A stretch of 64,000 nt of DNA from Steromphala cineraria (GCA_916613615.1 OU744724.1:28072171-28136170), one strand, 5' to 3'; numbered from the stretch's first letter, positions 22,990-35,499 are shown. Program-made: numbers and translations. The notes: generated by a model not told the origin, from the letters alone.

Positions 22990-23451
22990 GTTTGATGAGA
23001 TAAAATATCAAAAAGTGTTGTGATATTTCCAGTAGATCTGTACTGATGTTTCTAGTTAAGAACATGTTAAATTCAAGTTTATTTTATCAGGTTGACTGTT
23101 CTCAATCTTCATGTTACTTAAAATATAATTAAAGACACATAAATTGTCTAATCGTACTGGTTTGTTATCTTATTCTGTTTTGAAATGATGTGGGGTAAAA
23201 CGCCCATACTGGGCAACTTGCCCCACACACAAGGGCGTTTTGCCCCATGCATGGGGCAAAAAGGCCACACGTGATAAAATTGAAATCTTGCAATTTATCG
23301 AAAGTGATGCCGAGAAAACAAGTTCACTCATACCCTAGCGATTGTTTAAAAAAAAAGAGATATTTTAACAACCAAAGTGTGAAAATAACCCCGATCTATA
23401 AAATGTAGTAAGACTTTGTTCTTAGCATGGGCGTCTTGCACCACCTTCCCC

Positions 23452-24929
23452 TATATATCACAAATATTTACCCCTGAAACCCATATGTTAAGTTTATTAC
23501 AGCAAGTGGGACACTGTTAATTTCATTTGTTATATAACAGGACACTTCACAAATATCATTTCAGTATCTTTACTTTCAGTTTGTCACAAATCTCTTATCA
23601 ACTCACTGCATATGATAAGAAAAGACAAAGTGAACTCATTTTATAGAAACATTTTATTAAAAACATTCATCAAATCCACGAAAGTTTTTCAAATAGAAAA
23701 GCCAAAACAATTTTTTGTGATCAAGATACATCACCTTATTAAATGAATGCAAAAAATATTTAAAATGCTTTCCAAGAGAACAGATGGAATGTGTATAAAA
23801 GTAAACAGATTCTAATTATACTTTACGACAAGTTCTAAATTGATAAAACAACCATAAAGATATATTCAACGCCACCAAAATAATGCTGCTGAAGTCAAAA
23901 TAAGGAATAGAGTTTGAATTTTTATATTATCACATTTTCTAATATAATGCTAGTGACATATTCTAATAAATTGAGTGAGTTTTTTTCATTTTATGCACCT
24001 TTGGCAATATTTCAGCCATTAGCGTCTGTGTAACAACTTCAATCAAGTTAAGAACTAAATTGATGAAACAAGAAACAAGGATATATATATATTGCTATCA
24101 TTCTGATCAAATCAAAAGTAGTATTTGAAATCAAACCTTTTTAAATGACAAAATCCAGATATTCACATCTATGGTTGTTGTTGAAGATATGACATCACAT
24201 TATTAAACTATATAACTTATAGAATAAAGTTGGTGAAACCTTGTGAACAAATACTGTAAGCATTCAAGGGCTCAAATTTTGATTTAGAGTATTTACAAAG
24301 TTGTATGCAGGCTATATGAAACATACATCTTTTTAAAAATAACTTTACATGAATAAAGAAATTACAAATTAACATATTCTTTCTCATAATTTGAGTTCAA
24401 AGCTTTCACTTTTTTTATTTTGTTGTTTGTTCTTTTTATAAGTATTTCATGGTACTGTATGAATTTAATTATATTGGAAATACATAACTTAAAGCAAAGC
24501 AAAAGAATACATAAATGATCAAGTATCTAAAACAGTATATACAGTCTAAAAGTATAAATCAATGTGATTTAAGTTACAAAATAAAAAGTTATCTCTTAAA
24601 ATAAATCAGAAATCAATTGCCTTGACATGATTACATGTTAATGATATAGCTCTAGGTTTCAAAAAAGAATTAATTGATAAATTGTTAATATCAAACCCCG
24701 ATTTGAAACTTGTTAAAATTGCGAAGGAGCAGCACAGGACGTTTGTTCACAAACACATGCAGTTTGACTGTTTTATCAATCAAACAAATCACCCATGCAT
24801 GTCATGTAAAATGTTTTCATAGCATAGGCGGCCCAGACTTAAATCAAGCCTATGAAATGTGTATCATAGATTATTGCAATTGGAAATTTACTTTAGTTAA
24901 ATAGGCATCTGGTAGCAGTTATAAGAGAT
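23452..24929. other. No gene seen; possible NPC2 3' flank
   Basis: Plain AT-rich sequence. On the minus strand an AATAAA occurs near 23655, which could end a long NPC2 transcript, but nothing else supports that. Confidence 0.35.
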
Positions 24930-25760
24930 TTTCTTCTGTTAAACGAGATCTTGCAGTAGCAATGAGATTTACTTCAGAGATTCCACAAGGCAATGGTTGC
25001 ATGAGACAGGCCGAAAACTATTTACTTATGTAAGACATATTGCAGTAACAATTCAAGTTGTTCATTGGACAAGGCAATTATTGCCGGTTGATCCAGGCCT
25101 AAAATTGAGTCACTTATATTAGGCATCTTGCAGTAGCAGTAGGAGATTTTTTTCAGTAATGATAAGAGATTTTCTTCCTTTAAATCAGCCTGTTGCAGTA
25201 GCAATAAGATATGTTCTTCAATTAAATACGCATCATGCAGTACCAATAAGAGATTTTCTTCATTTAAATAGGCATCTCATAGAAGCAGTAAGAGATTTTC
25301 TTCAGGTAAATAGGCATCTTCTTTAGTTATATACTCCTATACATTAGCAATAAGAGATTTTCTTCAGGTAAATAGGCATCTTCTTTAGTTATATACTCCT
25401 ATACATTAGCAATAAGAGATTTTCTTCAGGTAAATAGGCATCTTCTTTAGTTATATACTCCTATACATTAGCAATAAGAGATTTTCTTCAGGTAAATAGG
25501 CATCTTCTTTAGTTATATACTCCTATACATTAGCAATAAGAGATTTTCTTCAGGTAAATAGGCATCTCGCAGTAGCAGTAACAGATTTTCTTCAGGTAAA
25601 TAGGCATCTTCTTTAGTTATATACACCTATACATTAGCAATAAGAGATTTTCTTCAGGTAAATAGGCATATCGCAGTAGCAATAAGAGATTTTCTTCAGG
25701 TAAATAGGCATCTTGCAGTAGCAATAAGAGATTTTCTTCAGTAAATTGGAATCTGGCAGT
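24930..25760. repeat. Minisatellite downstream of NPC2 (62-bp and shorter units)
   Basis: Four apparently identical 62-bp units start at 25311, 25373, 25435 and 25497; shorter, looser units lie on both sides. The word TTTTCTTCAGGTAAATAGGC occurs eight times, or nearly so. Relative to NPC2 it starts about 55 bases after the stop codon, so it is probably 3'UTR or flank. Open frames here (25022-25246, 25634-25843) are repeat translations. Confidence 0.8.
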
Positions 25761-25814
25761 AGCAGTTTGAGATATTTGTAAGAAACTGGCGGCTGCTTGG
25801 AGACATGTTCAAAT

Positions 25815-28800
25815 CTAGACGATGACAGCTGGCATCTCCACACACCACAAATCTTTGTTGTTCTTGTCTCTCAGCTCCCACTTCACAACCAAACGCAGCT
25901 GCAAGACAAATTTTCACATTGTTTTGAAAGAAAATTTTGATTTATGACAATAATTGACATGACTGGGATTAAATTGAAAAAGAACACTACTAAAGTTTTA
26001 CCCTGACCTTATGGAAGACTTTATTCTGCCAGGTCTTTTTAAAGAAAGTCAAAGGCCTCTATAGGGGAAAATGTTTTTTGACAAATGACTTTTGATACCA
26101 AATAGAAGCAAAAGCTTAAATTTGGGAACATTGGCTTGTATTTGTTTTGGAACCAATAGCCATATAGAAAAATAATTATGAAACAATAAATAAAGGAAAT
26201 CATTCTAATATAACTTTACAGAGCATTGCAATGCGTATTCAAATTTTATCAAATCCAGACATAGACTGTAGAAGACCTCCATTTAACACGACTAAGAACA
26301 ACAAAACTATTTAAATTTCAGGCTTGTAAAAAGCCTGTTTTGTCACTAAAGATTTAACATTGAGAGTTTGAATAGAATGATTGTGTCACTTACATGTGGG
26401 TATTCTGACAGCACTGGGATTACAGCTTTGTAGTCATAACTGTTGGGAGCACTGATTGGACATTTGAGGCCACACCCCTTGCAAGCATTGGCGTTGCCGA
26501 GTTTGAATGGAATTGGCACTCCTGCTATAACACCATGAACCACAGCAGTAATACCATCGGCGCTTCCACCTGAAACAAAGATAGTAAATAAAGGGGTAGG
26601 GTCAAGGAATTTCAAAAAGGTTTTTTTCTTAGGCAAACAAAATTCATGATTTGGACTTATTTGAGAAAAAAGAGCCATGGGCTATGTAGCTCATCAGGCT
26701 TAATTCATATTCAATTTTGCTTTATGGTGTAGTCAATGTGGTTTACCCCTTAAAGGGGCAGTAGCACGTTTTTTGATAATTTTATATTTTTAAATTTTCC
26801 CTGATAATTGTAAGTGAATGCTGAATGTATTATTTTGACAGTGTCAAAAATCACATTAAGCAAGCCAATCATCCATAGTCAGAGGACAAAGTATGAAGAT
26901 TTACATAAAATCCATTGGCGGCCATTTTGTGTGAACACCTTTAAATCACTTTGTGAAAGAAAAAGGAATCGCATGGCTAAACTTTACATTATATATTTGG
27001 TTTATTACTGCTCCATTTAGTTACAATACATTGTCTTTCAATTGAAACCATTAATTTTCATTTTCCTGACATCACCTTATATTCCCCCTAAAAACGTGCT
27101 ACTGCCCCTTTAATAGGTCACCAAATGTTCATTTTAGAATCCCAAATATCTGAGGACACTCTACAAGCCATTTAACATTTCTAGGCAATTTGCTTCTGGG
27201 AGAAGAAGTCGAAAATGCACAAAGTTGACAGACGGATGCCAGACACCATGTCATGCCATAACCAAACACAAAAAAAAACCAGGCCTTTCAGGCCTGATGA
27301 GCTAAGAGTAGGTCAAAAACTCAATGAAACACTTACAAAGGTTGAAAATTTCATATATAACCAATTCATAAAATATGATTACCAGGAAATGTTTAATGAT
27401 AAGGGGTTAAGTGCAATGTGCAATTCACAAAAAAAACTAATTCATAAATAGTTATACAAAGAAAAGCTAAATTCAAAGAAATCTCTGACATGTTTTAGTA
27501 ATTTTTTTAGAAATCTCCGACTATCATAATGAAAATATATCTGAGCAGGGTTTATCAACACAGCATGGAGTAGCCCATTTAGAGGTCAGTAATACAAAAT
27601 TAGAACTTGCAATGCCAGTTTACAAGTAATAATCATTACCTATCATTTTAAACGAGAAGGACACAGTGACATTGGTGCCTCTCTTTAGCTGGATTACCCC
27701 ATTTTTGTCTACATCAGAACTGATGTCAATGTTGGTCACACTCCCTGAGGTCGCAGATGAATCTGAAACATTGACAATGTGGTATAAATAAACATACAGA
27801 TCAAGGAATAAATACAATATAGTATGCGAAGGAAGACAAAAAGTTGGGGCTACAAATAAATCGACGATCTTCTTCAACTCTTTGATACAGAAAAAAGACT
27901 ATCTCCAGGGTATGTTACATGATTTTTCAATCTTTAATTAAATCCCAACAAGTTGAATACAACAGATTTTATTTCTACAATTTTTTGGGGGGGTTTTCAT
28001 TTAAATTTTGGATACAGAAATTAAATCTACTTTATTTTCAGGGTACGATTTACACTTTCTTTATATGATTCATGAATGGGCCGTTAACTTTCATTTGTAG
28101 TCATGACTATTTGCTTTCCTTTATCTGCCTATAGTGTATAACAAATAACAGATCATTGAGAAGGGCTTTAGCGAATTGACACATCAAGAACCATTGAGCT
28201 TGTCTCTGAACATCTGAATTTCAATTTCAGAATGCAACTTTCTGTTCTATTTTCAGAACACCATTCCCACTGATGATTCAATTTGTGAGATGTTACCAGT
28301 GTATAAAATAGATTGAAAACCTAGCCTGTCCTGAAAATTACTTGGTCAATTCCAATGGGTAAAATAAAGAACAATTTTGAAATGTTACCAGTCCTGATAA
28401 AAAATAAACGAGTCCGGGAAAAAAAGTAGCCAGTTAAAGGACTGATGGACGTTCTCTATTTTAAACACAGATTTAACGGTTAACTCTGCTTCTGACTGTG
28501 TGGTTGAGCTTGTGGGGTGTCAAGATTATTAAATTTATCACCCATATGGTTGAAAATAAGTAGTGACATATTTTCAACATGACCACATGTGCACATATCA
28601 GTTTTGCCTACCAACAATTGTTTTGGCATGAGGATACTAAAAGAACCATTTAATACTATTTTTATCAAACGAGTTAATGATTGTGTATAAAACAAGTGAA
28701 AGCGGGTATGAAACCAAATCATTCACGAGTTTTATAAAGATATTAATAAATGGAAGGGAGTTTAGTATTCTGTTTATTACTTGCCCTCAAAATCAAGTAA

Positions 28801-29706
28801 ACCAGCAACAGTTTGCTGAAACAATTTTTTCGAGACTGGACAGCCATTGTGACGGCACCCTTTCACAATGACGTCACAACCACACACTACTGTGACGCCA
28901 TACTTCAATTGTGTTATTACACTAGTTAAAAATTGCCATATAAATATTACATATATCGTACACAGCTGGGGTAATAAGTATTATATATGTCATGTTTTAT
29001 TAAACATTGAATGGTTTCTCCTTTTTCAGATTTTTCAGATATGTCCGATGAAGTTGCTGGATTAGCTAAATGGAGTTATTGAGAGTGTGAGAGGGTAGCC
29101 GGGAATGAAAAAGAGGAAAGGAAGGAGCAAGTTCAATATCTGTTAAAATCATTATTTCCAGTTTCCTTGTTAAAAATTATCTTTTTTATTAACCCCCCAC
29201 TGAAATATGCCGTGTTTCATACACTCCCAAACAAAAAGTCCCTCTATGGGATGAATTCTAGAGAAACGAAAGGTGACGAACAGATTCTGTAACACCTCAA
29301 TATTTTGATACAGGATGGGTGCTTTTAAAATAAATATCTTTTAACTCTAAATGAAATTTATTTCTTAAAATAAAAATTGTTTATTGGTAATGAAACATCG
29401 CTCTTGCAACAAATCAAGTTTTGCCGTTTTTGGTAAAACCCATTGGTGATACTTTTACAGGTTAACAATCATGACAATAATTATAAACTTTTCATCATTT
29501 CAATCATGAGCTGAGCAGTGAGCTGTTACACTCACGCCCTGAGCAATGTGCTGAGCCTGGTAGTTCAAGATGCTAGATGTTTTGAGTTGAACGTTTTTGA
29601 AAATAAAACATATTGACTTACCACATTTTTTGTAAGTAGGTTTTGCACATAACGATAAAGTGCAAGCCGAAAGTAAAACCAAGAGAGTTAGGTGTTTGGT
29701 CGCCAT
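25815..29706 (-). CDS. NPC2: NPC2-like secreted sterol/lipid-binding protein (ML domain)
   Basis: Four exons join in phase: 29706-29622, 27762-27640, 26569-26394 and 25898-25815 (TAG), giving 155 residues, the usual size for NPC2. Residues 1-21 are a signal peptide ending SLCA. The ML-domain landmarks are present: KKC at 26-28, the sequon NVT at 59-61, AVVHGVIAGVPIPF at 78-91, the Cys cluster ACKGCGLKCP at 98-107, SEYPH before the last intron, and LVVKWEL with LWCVEMP near the end. Known NPC2 binds cholesterol in the lysosome lumen and hands it to NPC1; invertebrate paralogues also bind other lipids. The first and last conserved Cys (28, 147) and the middle pair are kept, but the short loop that normally carries two more Cys reads SSDVDKNGVIQL, so that disulfide is missing. 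Intron 1 and intron 2 hold interspersed repeats; the downstream flank carries a minisatellite. Confidence 0.93.
26668..27306. repeat. Dispersed repeat (GAGCCATGGGCTATGTAGCT family) split by a MITE
   Basis: Same family as in 5095-6313: it starts AGAGCCATGGGCTATGTAGC, ends AGGCCTTTCAGGCCTGATGA, and is split by the TTAA-flanked MITE at 26754-27109. A short tail fragment is at 3951-4033. It fills NPC2 intron 2. Confidence 0.65.
26754..27109. mobile_element. TTAA-flanked MITE of about 330 bp, copy 1
   Basis: Inverted ends AGGGGCAGTAGCACGTTTT and AACGTGCTACTGCCCCT abut TTAA on both sides. It is nested inside an older interspersed repeat (26668-27306) in NPC2 intron 2 and splits that repeat's conserved block. 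Confidence 0.75.
28297..28469. mobile_element. Short repeat with CAGTGTATAAAATAG ends, copy 1
   Basis: It matches 47560-47733 over its length in the same orientation and has inverted ends (CAGTGTATAAAATAG against CTATTTTAAACACAG). It is in NPC2 intron 1. Confidence 0.5.
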
Positions 29707-30395
29707 GACTGTTACATGTATGAAATATCGCCTGATCAATGAGCGCGTGACTCTGAAATAATATCCGCATTTGGTAAGGGAGATAACTGATACAAGCAAC
29801 CCAGTCCTTCAGCGTAATCTAGGCATACACACTTTGTTGTGCTGGCTGTTCGTACCTACCTTATTCAGGGTGTCTATTTTTACTTGTTTTACTTATCACC
29901 GAATTTTGATATATTTGATATTACAAGACACGAGGATAAGATTCTATTTATCATCCAAAAAAAAATTTCATTACATTTGCCATCTTGTAAACCATGCAGG
30001 CGACTTCATTTCTCACTCTTCACTTCGAAATAGTCCCCTGTAGTTTGAGGCCTTAAAATAGCCGATTCAGCAAAAATGGGAAGTCTCTTTTCTAATAATA
30101 GAACACTGATCAAGAAACACGTCTCATATAGAGGTCCGACTCTATATTATTGTTCTTTGTTTGTATCGAGAATGATTGTCGATACTTTACATATTACACA
30201 ATGATACTTCAATTGTTACTTTCTACTACAAGTGTTCTTTTATTTATTTGGTACTGTAGAGAGGAATACCTATGTATATCATTGATTAATATATCAAATT
30301 AGTGTTTCCTGTAAAATCCAACGACTTACACGGGGAGTCAGTAGTACATTTCATATTCTTATTTAGACTTCTTCATCGATATATATCTTTCCAAG

Positions 30396-30691
30396 TACCG
30401 TATTTCCTCTAATAAGCGCCGGGTCTCCAATAAGGGCCGGGCCTCTAATAAGCGCCGGGGGGTCATAGGTAGTTGAGAAAATAAGCGCCGGGTCTCTAAT
30501 AACCGCCGGGTCCTAGTCATTAGATAAATGCTCCATCAGTAAACATTTTACAGGTATTCATGGTAAAAGACGACTTAAAACAAGTTCAATTCTCTTTGAA
30601 AGAAATAAGCGCCGGGTCTCCAATAAGCGCCGGGCCTCTAATAAGCACCGGGGGGTAAAGGGGCCGGGCGCTTATTAGAGGAAATACGGTA
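30396..30691. mobile_element. Short MITE with TACCGTATTTCCTCTAATAA ends
   Basis: Inverted ends of about 25 bp (TACCGTATTTCCTCTAATAA then GCGCC, mirrored at 30666-30691) enclose several copies of AATAAGCGCCGGG. It is upstream of the NPC2 start. Confidence 0.65.
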
Positions 30692-32407
30692 CTCTCAGTA
30701 CAATAGCATATATTGATTAGTTGATATAGTTGATTCGTGCACTTTGAATCATTTGCATATAACAAAGTGCAATGCTCAAAATCAAATTCAGCACTAAATC
30801 ATTATGAAAAACAAATGCCATGATGTATATTGTAACAAGATGTCGATATATTTGTGCTATAAAAAAAGTCATTACAACGAACTAGAAAGGGTTGATAAAT
30901 GAGTAATGATATTAACACACCGTAGGAACGTGTACGCCTGGAATTTGTTACACAACGGGAAGTGAACAAATTACTCTGCGAGAGCACCGTTTGTTGTTGT
31001 GCATTTGGTGTAGTTTTTGGTCGATAAGTCGGTTTTCAGATACTTATGAGAAAAAATATTTCTGGCTGTAAAATTGTAGACTTTAGTTAACACAATGTTG
31101 GTTTTAGAAATGAAAAGCTGGTCAGCATATTTAAGTGAGGTTTCATGCTGCAAAAAGATAAGTGCACATAAACACGATCGGTTAATTGTTTTATATGAAT
31201 AAAAAAGTATTTCCAATCATATTTCCTTAAACACGGATACATATTGATCACAAGTCCAAAATTTTATCAAAATCCAAATTATAGTCGCTGAGATATTTAC
31301 ATTCAAAGGCAGCTGGTATGAAATCGTGGTGAACCCGTTACTAAAGAGACGTCTGCGAAGTGGTGAACGAATTACATTTTCTTTAGTGAACGAGTTACAG
31401 GGTCAACTTTAAGAATAGTTCTTTATCAAAACACCTATAAAATGCTATAATCTGTTCTGAATGTTTCAGGAAACTCTTCCAAATGGAGCCGTATGCACGT
31501 GGTTATTGCTAAAAATTATACAATAGCTTCTGCGGCGTCATTCAAAACCTGAAAAACGAACACTCACCTCAACGTATAACAATTCCAAAACTAAAACTCA
31601 GTTCATTGTTCAAGTGACTTCACTGAGTTACAATAGATTATAGATATATATATCATAGGTTAAATTAACAGGCAGAGGCGTCATTATTGTATCTGAAGTA
31701 CAATTTTTTCATAACAAAAAGCTATTTCCGAACAGCATTAAGGACAAAGAATAATCAATCTTGCCATTTATAAAACGAGTATTCCAACAACATATAATAG
31801 TCAACATGTGTGTATCAAGCTTAAGCAATAATGTAAGGGTGCATGGTTAATAGTTATGTTTTTCATTAAACAAACAATGTCTTACTGACATTTTGCTTCA
31901 AATTAAGATTAAGATGCAGTTTGTGATGAGATTCAACGTGAAAAACACATTTGAGCTCACAAATGACATCTCATTCCAGAGAAAAGATACATACTGCGGT
32001 TATATTTTCCTTAAATACTTCATTGTTTTAATTACCGTGTAGGAATGTGACCTCAAGGGACGCTTTATGGACAATTAAATCATTATCGTGCTTCATTGTA
32101 AAGTATAAACTATAGGGATTCAACCATGCTGACGAAAGTGTCCGTGACTACCACGAAATGAGACTAATATCTTTTCTCACATCAGACATCATCAATATCT
32201 TCGGGAAAAAACTATTGCGGGTTTATCATTTTAAAATTCCATCATTGTATTGCTACCCTGAAGGTGAATACCAAATTTGGTTCTCCTATCTAATAGTTTC
32301 TGAGAAAAGCTGTTCCCTTTAACTCGAACAGACGAACGGACGATGGATGAGTTTAAAGGGGACTTACAAGGTTGCCTTGTCAGTTTTATCTTTATATCGA
32401 CATTTAA

Positions 32408-32732
32408 AGGACAGTAGCACGTTTTAATGGGCAATATAAAGTGATGTCAGGAAACTGAAAATAAATGGTTCTAATTGAAAGACAATGTATTTTTAAAAAA
32501 TGCAGTAATAACTGATCAAATATATAATGTAATGTTCAGCCATGGTATTCCCTTCTCTGACAAAAAAAATGAATAAAAGGGTGTTCACACAACAAATTTG
32601 TTCTCTGACTGTGAATGATTTGTTTGTGTTATGAGATTTTTGACATTATCAAAATGAAACATTTAGCACTAACGTACAATTATCAACGAAACATTTGATG
32701 TATACAATTTTTTTTAAAAAGTTACTGTCCCT
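32408..32732. mobile_element. TTAA-flanked MITE of about 330 bp, copy 2
   Basis: Ends AGGACAGTAGCACGTTTT and AGTTACTGTCCCT with TTAA at 32404-32407 and 32733-32736. It is more decayed at its right end than the other copies. It is nested inside the 3.65-kb long-TIR element. Confidence 0.65.
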
Positions 32733-32756
32733 TTAAGGTCCCTTTCAAGCAACTTC

Positions 32757-33390
32757 CATTCTCTCCCCACAGAGGCAGCTCAGTCATACACGAGTTAGCC
32801 TCTGTTCTATTACGGCTAATACATGGGATAGAGAGGTAGAAATCTGATTGGAGGCAAACGAAGTTAGCTGTGCAATCAGCGACGCCGTTTCAAAATAGGT
32901 CATTTGCAAAACCTCGGCTATTTCCGTGTGGTTCGGCAAAGCCATCGTTGAAATTTAACTTTCATGGGAGATAACTCTTCCTTCTACAAAACATCGCTTT
33001 GTACCTTCCAATTAGTTTTTATTTGGTAAATTAGTTAAATAAAATTTATCATAAAACAAATAATAATTAACACAAATATAAAACAATATCTTTCTAATGA
33101 AAAACCCTATCCATATCTGATTTTCAAATATTTCCCTCTCAAACTGTTAATGAAAAATAAACATAAAGGCATGATACTTTCACATGTCACTATACGACCG
33201 TTAAGAATTCTCCAAGTCGTGGATATATATAATATTATCCAAAAGGTGTTTTCATTGGCTGCAAATAAGGGAGATATTTCAAGTTACAACTCTTTGCCGC
33301 TAGGGCAATCTGCCGGAACCCCAGAATCTTGGCGTAATAGAACAGAGGCTAACTCGGGTATGACTGAGCTGTCCTTGTGGGGAGAGAATG
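32757..33390. mobile_element. MULE-like non-autonomous element (634 bp)
   Basis: Inverted ends of about 57 bp begin CATTCTCTCCCCACA and run to GTTCTATTACG with few mismatches. The flanks AGCAACTTC (32748-32756) and AGCAACGTC (33391-33399) could be a 9-bp target duplication with one change, as in Mutator-like elements. The open frame at 33150-33428 is mostly the right inverted repeat plus AT-rich filler and is not a recognised protein. Confidence 0.55.
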
Positions 33391-34956
33391 AGCAACGTCA
33401 TGCTGAGATTATTAATTTTCTTCAATAAAAGCAAAAAAGGTTACTAAATAGTAAATACTATTCAGTGAAAATTGAAATAAAGCATATGATTTCACTTGTT
33501 TCATGAATGAATGCTTTAAGGAAACTTTAGGCAGTGTCCTTCCTGAAGAGGCATCTTGACATTCTTTTAGGAAAGACCGACATTGTTACAGGGCACCACA
33601 ATCGCAAGCTTATGGCTGTCCTGGCCGGTAGATGGGTTTCTTATGGTTGTTTTTGTTATTATTTCTGAACTCGACATAGATCACATTAAAATATTTCCTG
33701 TGAAAGCAGCAAACTTATCAGATTCAACACAGCGGCCAATGGGACAGTCACTTTAATAGTTGTAAAGTATATGTTTAAAGATGAACAATAAATACGTAAG
33801 CATGAGCAAAACAATTTCGTAGCTTTGTGTTCTAAACTGAACAAGATAATGACTTGTAAAAGGTAAATAGCATGCAATTTCGCAAATTATGACTCACTTT
33901 TGGCCAAGGATTGTATAATCTTTACACTTTCATCAGACATGCACAAATCGATTCTAACTTATTGATGAAAGTAATGATAACGGTTAAAAATTACATTTGT
34001 CAATATTGCACTTTATGTAAGCAACAATAAACACAAATTGCTAAATATCATTCATATTGACGGTTGTGGAAGGCGTTCACTAGCTGCAGCACCAAGTGAC
34101 TGTAATTCGTTTACCACCCCCGACTGTAATTCGTTCACTGTGATTTGACACCATGTCTAGTTCAAGGGTTCTAATTTTGTTATTTGACAATAATATGTCT
34201 TTATATTTGACACATTTGTCGATTAATGGATGGTTAACAATATGGTAAAAAGATATTTGAATATTTTTATGTATGTTTTGAAAATAAGATAGTATCGCAC
34301 ACATGTAAGTTTCAGATGCGAAATTTTCCTCCTATAATGTGATGTAGCAGCCGCCCGAGGGCACATAATGACATAAATTTTCGCCTATACTTTCACCGGT
34401 GCCTACCATTTTACAGCCCGAAATATTTTTTCTCAAAAGTACCTGAAAACTGAATTATTGAGCAAAATCCTACACCTAATGCACAGAAACAAACTTATCT
34501 CTCGCAGAGTAACTCGTTCACTTCCGTTGTGTAACAAATTCCAGGCGTACACGTTCCTACGGTGTGATTAAGTTCGTTCGTAAGAAGGCGGCACCCGACT
34601 GTAGAAGGACATCGTTGATTGAATCTATAGATAAGTCAAATATTTTACTGTGATTGGTAGCTATATTTAGAGCGTGTCGGAAATTTGTAGGCCTTAATTC
34701 TACAGGTGAGTATTTCAAAGTGGCTCTTTTTTGCTAAAACTTGAATTATAAATTTTGGATATGTCACTAAATATGCTTTCTTATAGATATCCACAACAAT
34801 GCTACGATCCGATGCTGCAGTATGATAAGAGGGTCAAGACTAATTGGGTATACAACATTCGTTAGTTTGAATGTCATTGGTATGTTGATATATGGTAGCG
34901 TCAGAATGTTAATTTTGATGCAATTTTTAACGCTGTTTCACAAAGACGGGTATATA

Positions 34957-35444
34957 GAGAATCTCACCCAAGTGTCTTCTGATATCAAATATATCAACAC
35001 GAGTTGATTAAAGTTACAAATATCCGAGGCTTGCCGAGGATATTTTTACTTTAATCAACGAGTGTTGATATATTTGATATCAGAAGACACGAGGGTGAGA
35101 TTTTATTTATCATCCAAATCATTTTTCAACAGTTATTAGCAAAAGAATGAACATATCTGAACACAAAACTGTCATTAGACTTCTTGAACAGTGAGGTCAT
35201 TGCATTGTGACGTCATAGCAATGTGACGTCATAGCATTGTTACGCCATGAACTTTGTGACGTCATAGTATTGTCATCTGTGTTCTAAGTGATGCCAAAGC
35301 CTTGTGATGTCATTTAACTGATGATGTAATAGGATTATGACGATATGATTGTAGCAATATCTACAATGTAGATATCGCTTGTAGATATCGCTTGATCTCA
35401 GAAAATCGATATCTACAGTGGTAGCCACTTTGGGTGATAAATAT
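34957..35444. repeat. Foldback element with CRE-like tail, copy 2
   Basis: Same family as 11846-12320: arms 34959-35102 around GAGGCTTGCCGAG, then a tail with repeated TGACGTCATAGCA motifs and a TAGATATCGCTTG palindrome, ending near GGGTGATAAA. A worn fragment of the arm is at 29890-29960. Confidence 0.65.
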
Positions 35445-35499
35445 ATTTATCTAAAGATAGGCTATGCCTCTTTTAATTTCCAATACATTTTTTTTACTA

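Larger units (their letters stand above)
19024..23451 (+). mobile_element. Pogo/Tigger-like DNA transposon, full length, inactivated
   Basis: The element is 4428 bp with imperfect terminal inverted repeats of about 28 bp: GGGGAGAGTGGGGCAAGACG on the left, and the inverse of GCGTCTTGCACCACCTTCCCC on the right. It is flanked by TA on both sides, the target duplication of the IS630-Tc1-mariner group. Subterminal copies of a GGGGTAAAACGCCC motif, many as inverted pairs, occur at 19053-19070, about 19390-19470 and 23190-23260; these are probable transposase binding sites (inference). It encodes the broken transposase at 20601-22989 and carries a palindromic repeat at 20185-20308 in its 5' part. 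It lies between the macro-TIR and NPC2 genes. Confidence 0.85.
30916..34566. mobile_element. 3.65-kb element with long (about 165 bp) terminal inverted repeats
   Basis: The left end from CACACCGTAGGAACGTGTAC matches the inverse of the right end over about 165 bp, the first 43 bases being identical. ATTAA flanks both sides (30911-30915, 34567-34571). Short motifs like GTGAACGAGTTAC recur near both ends. No transposase frame was found; two other elements are nested inside (32408-32732, 32757-33390). It lies upstream of the NPC2 and calpain starts. The superfamily is not assigned. Confidence 0.7.

Noticed and set aside
25022..25843. Frames with repeated LKKISYCYCKMP
   Set aside because: Direct translation of the minisatellite downstream of NPC2.
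33150..33428. 92-codon frame
   Set aside because: Its second half is the inverted repeat of the MULE-like element and its first half lies in an AT-rich module shared with 40190-40400; no protein similarity was recognised.
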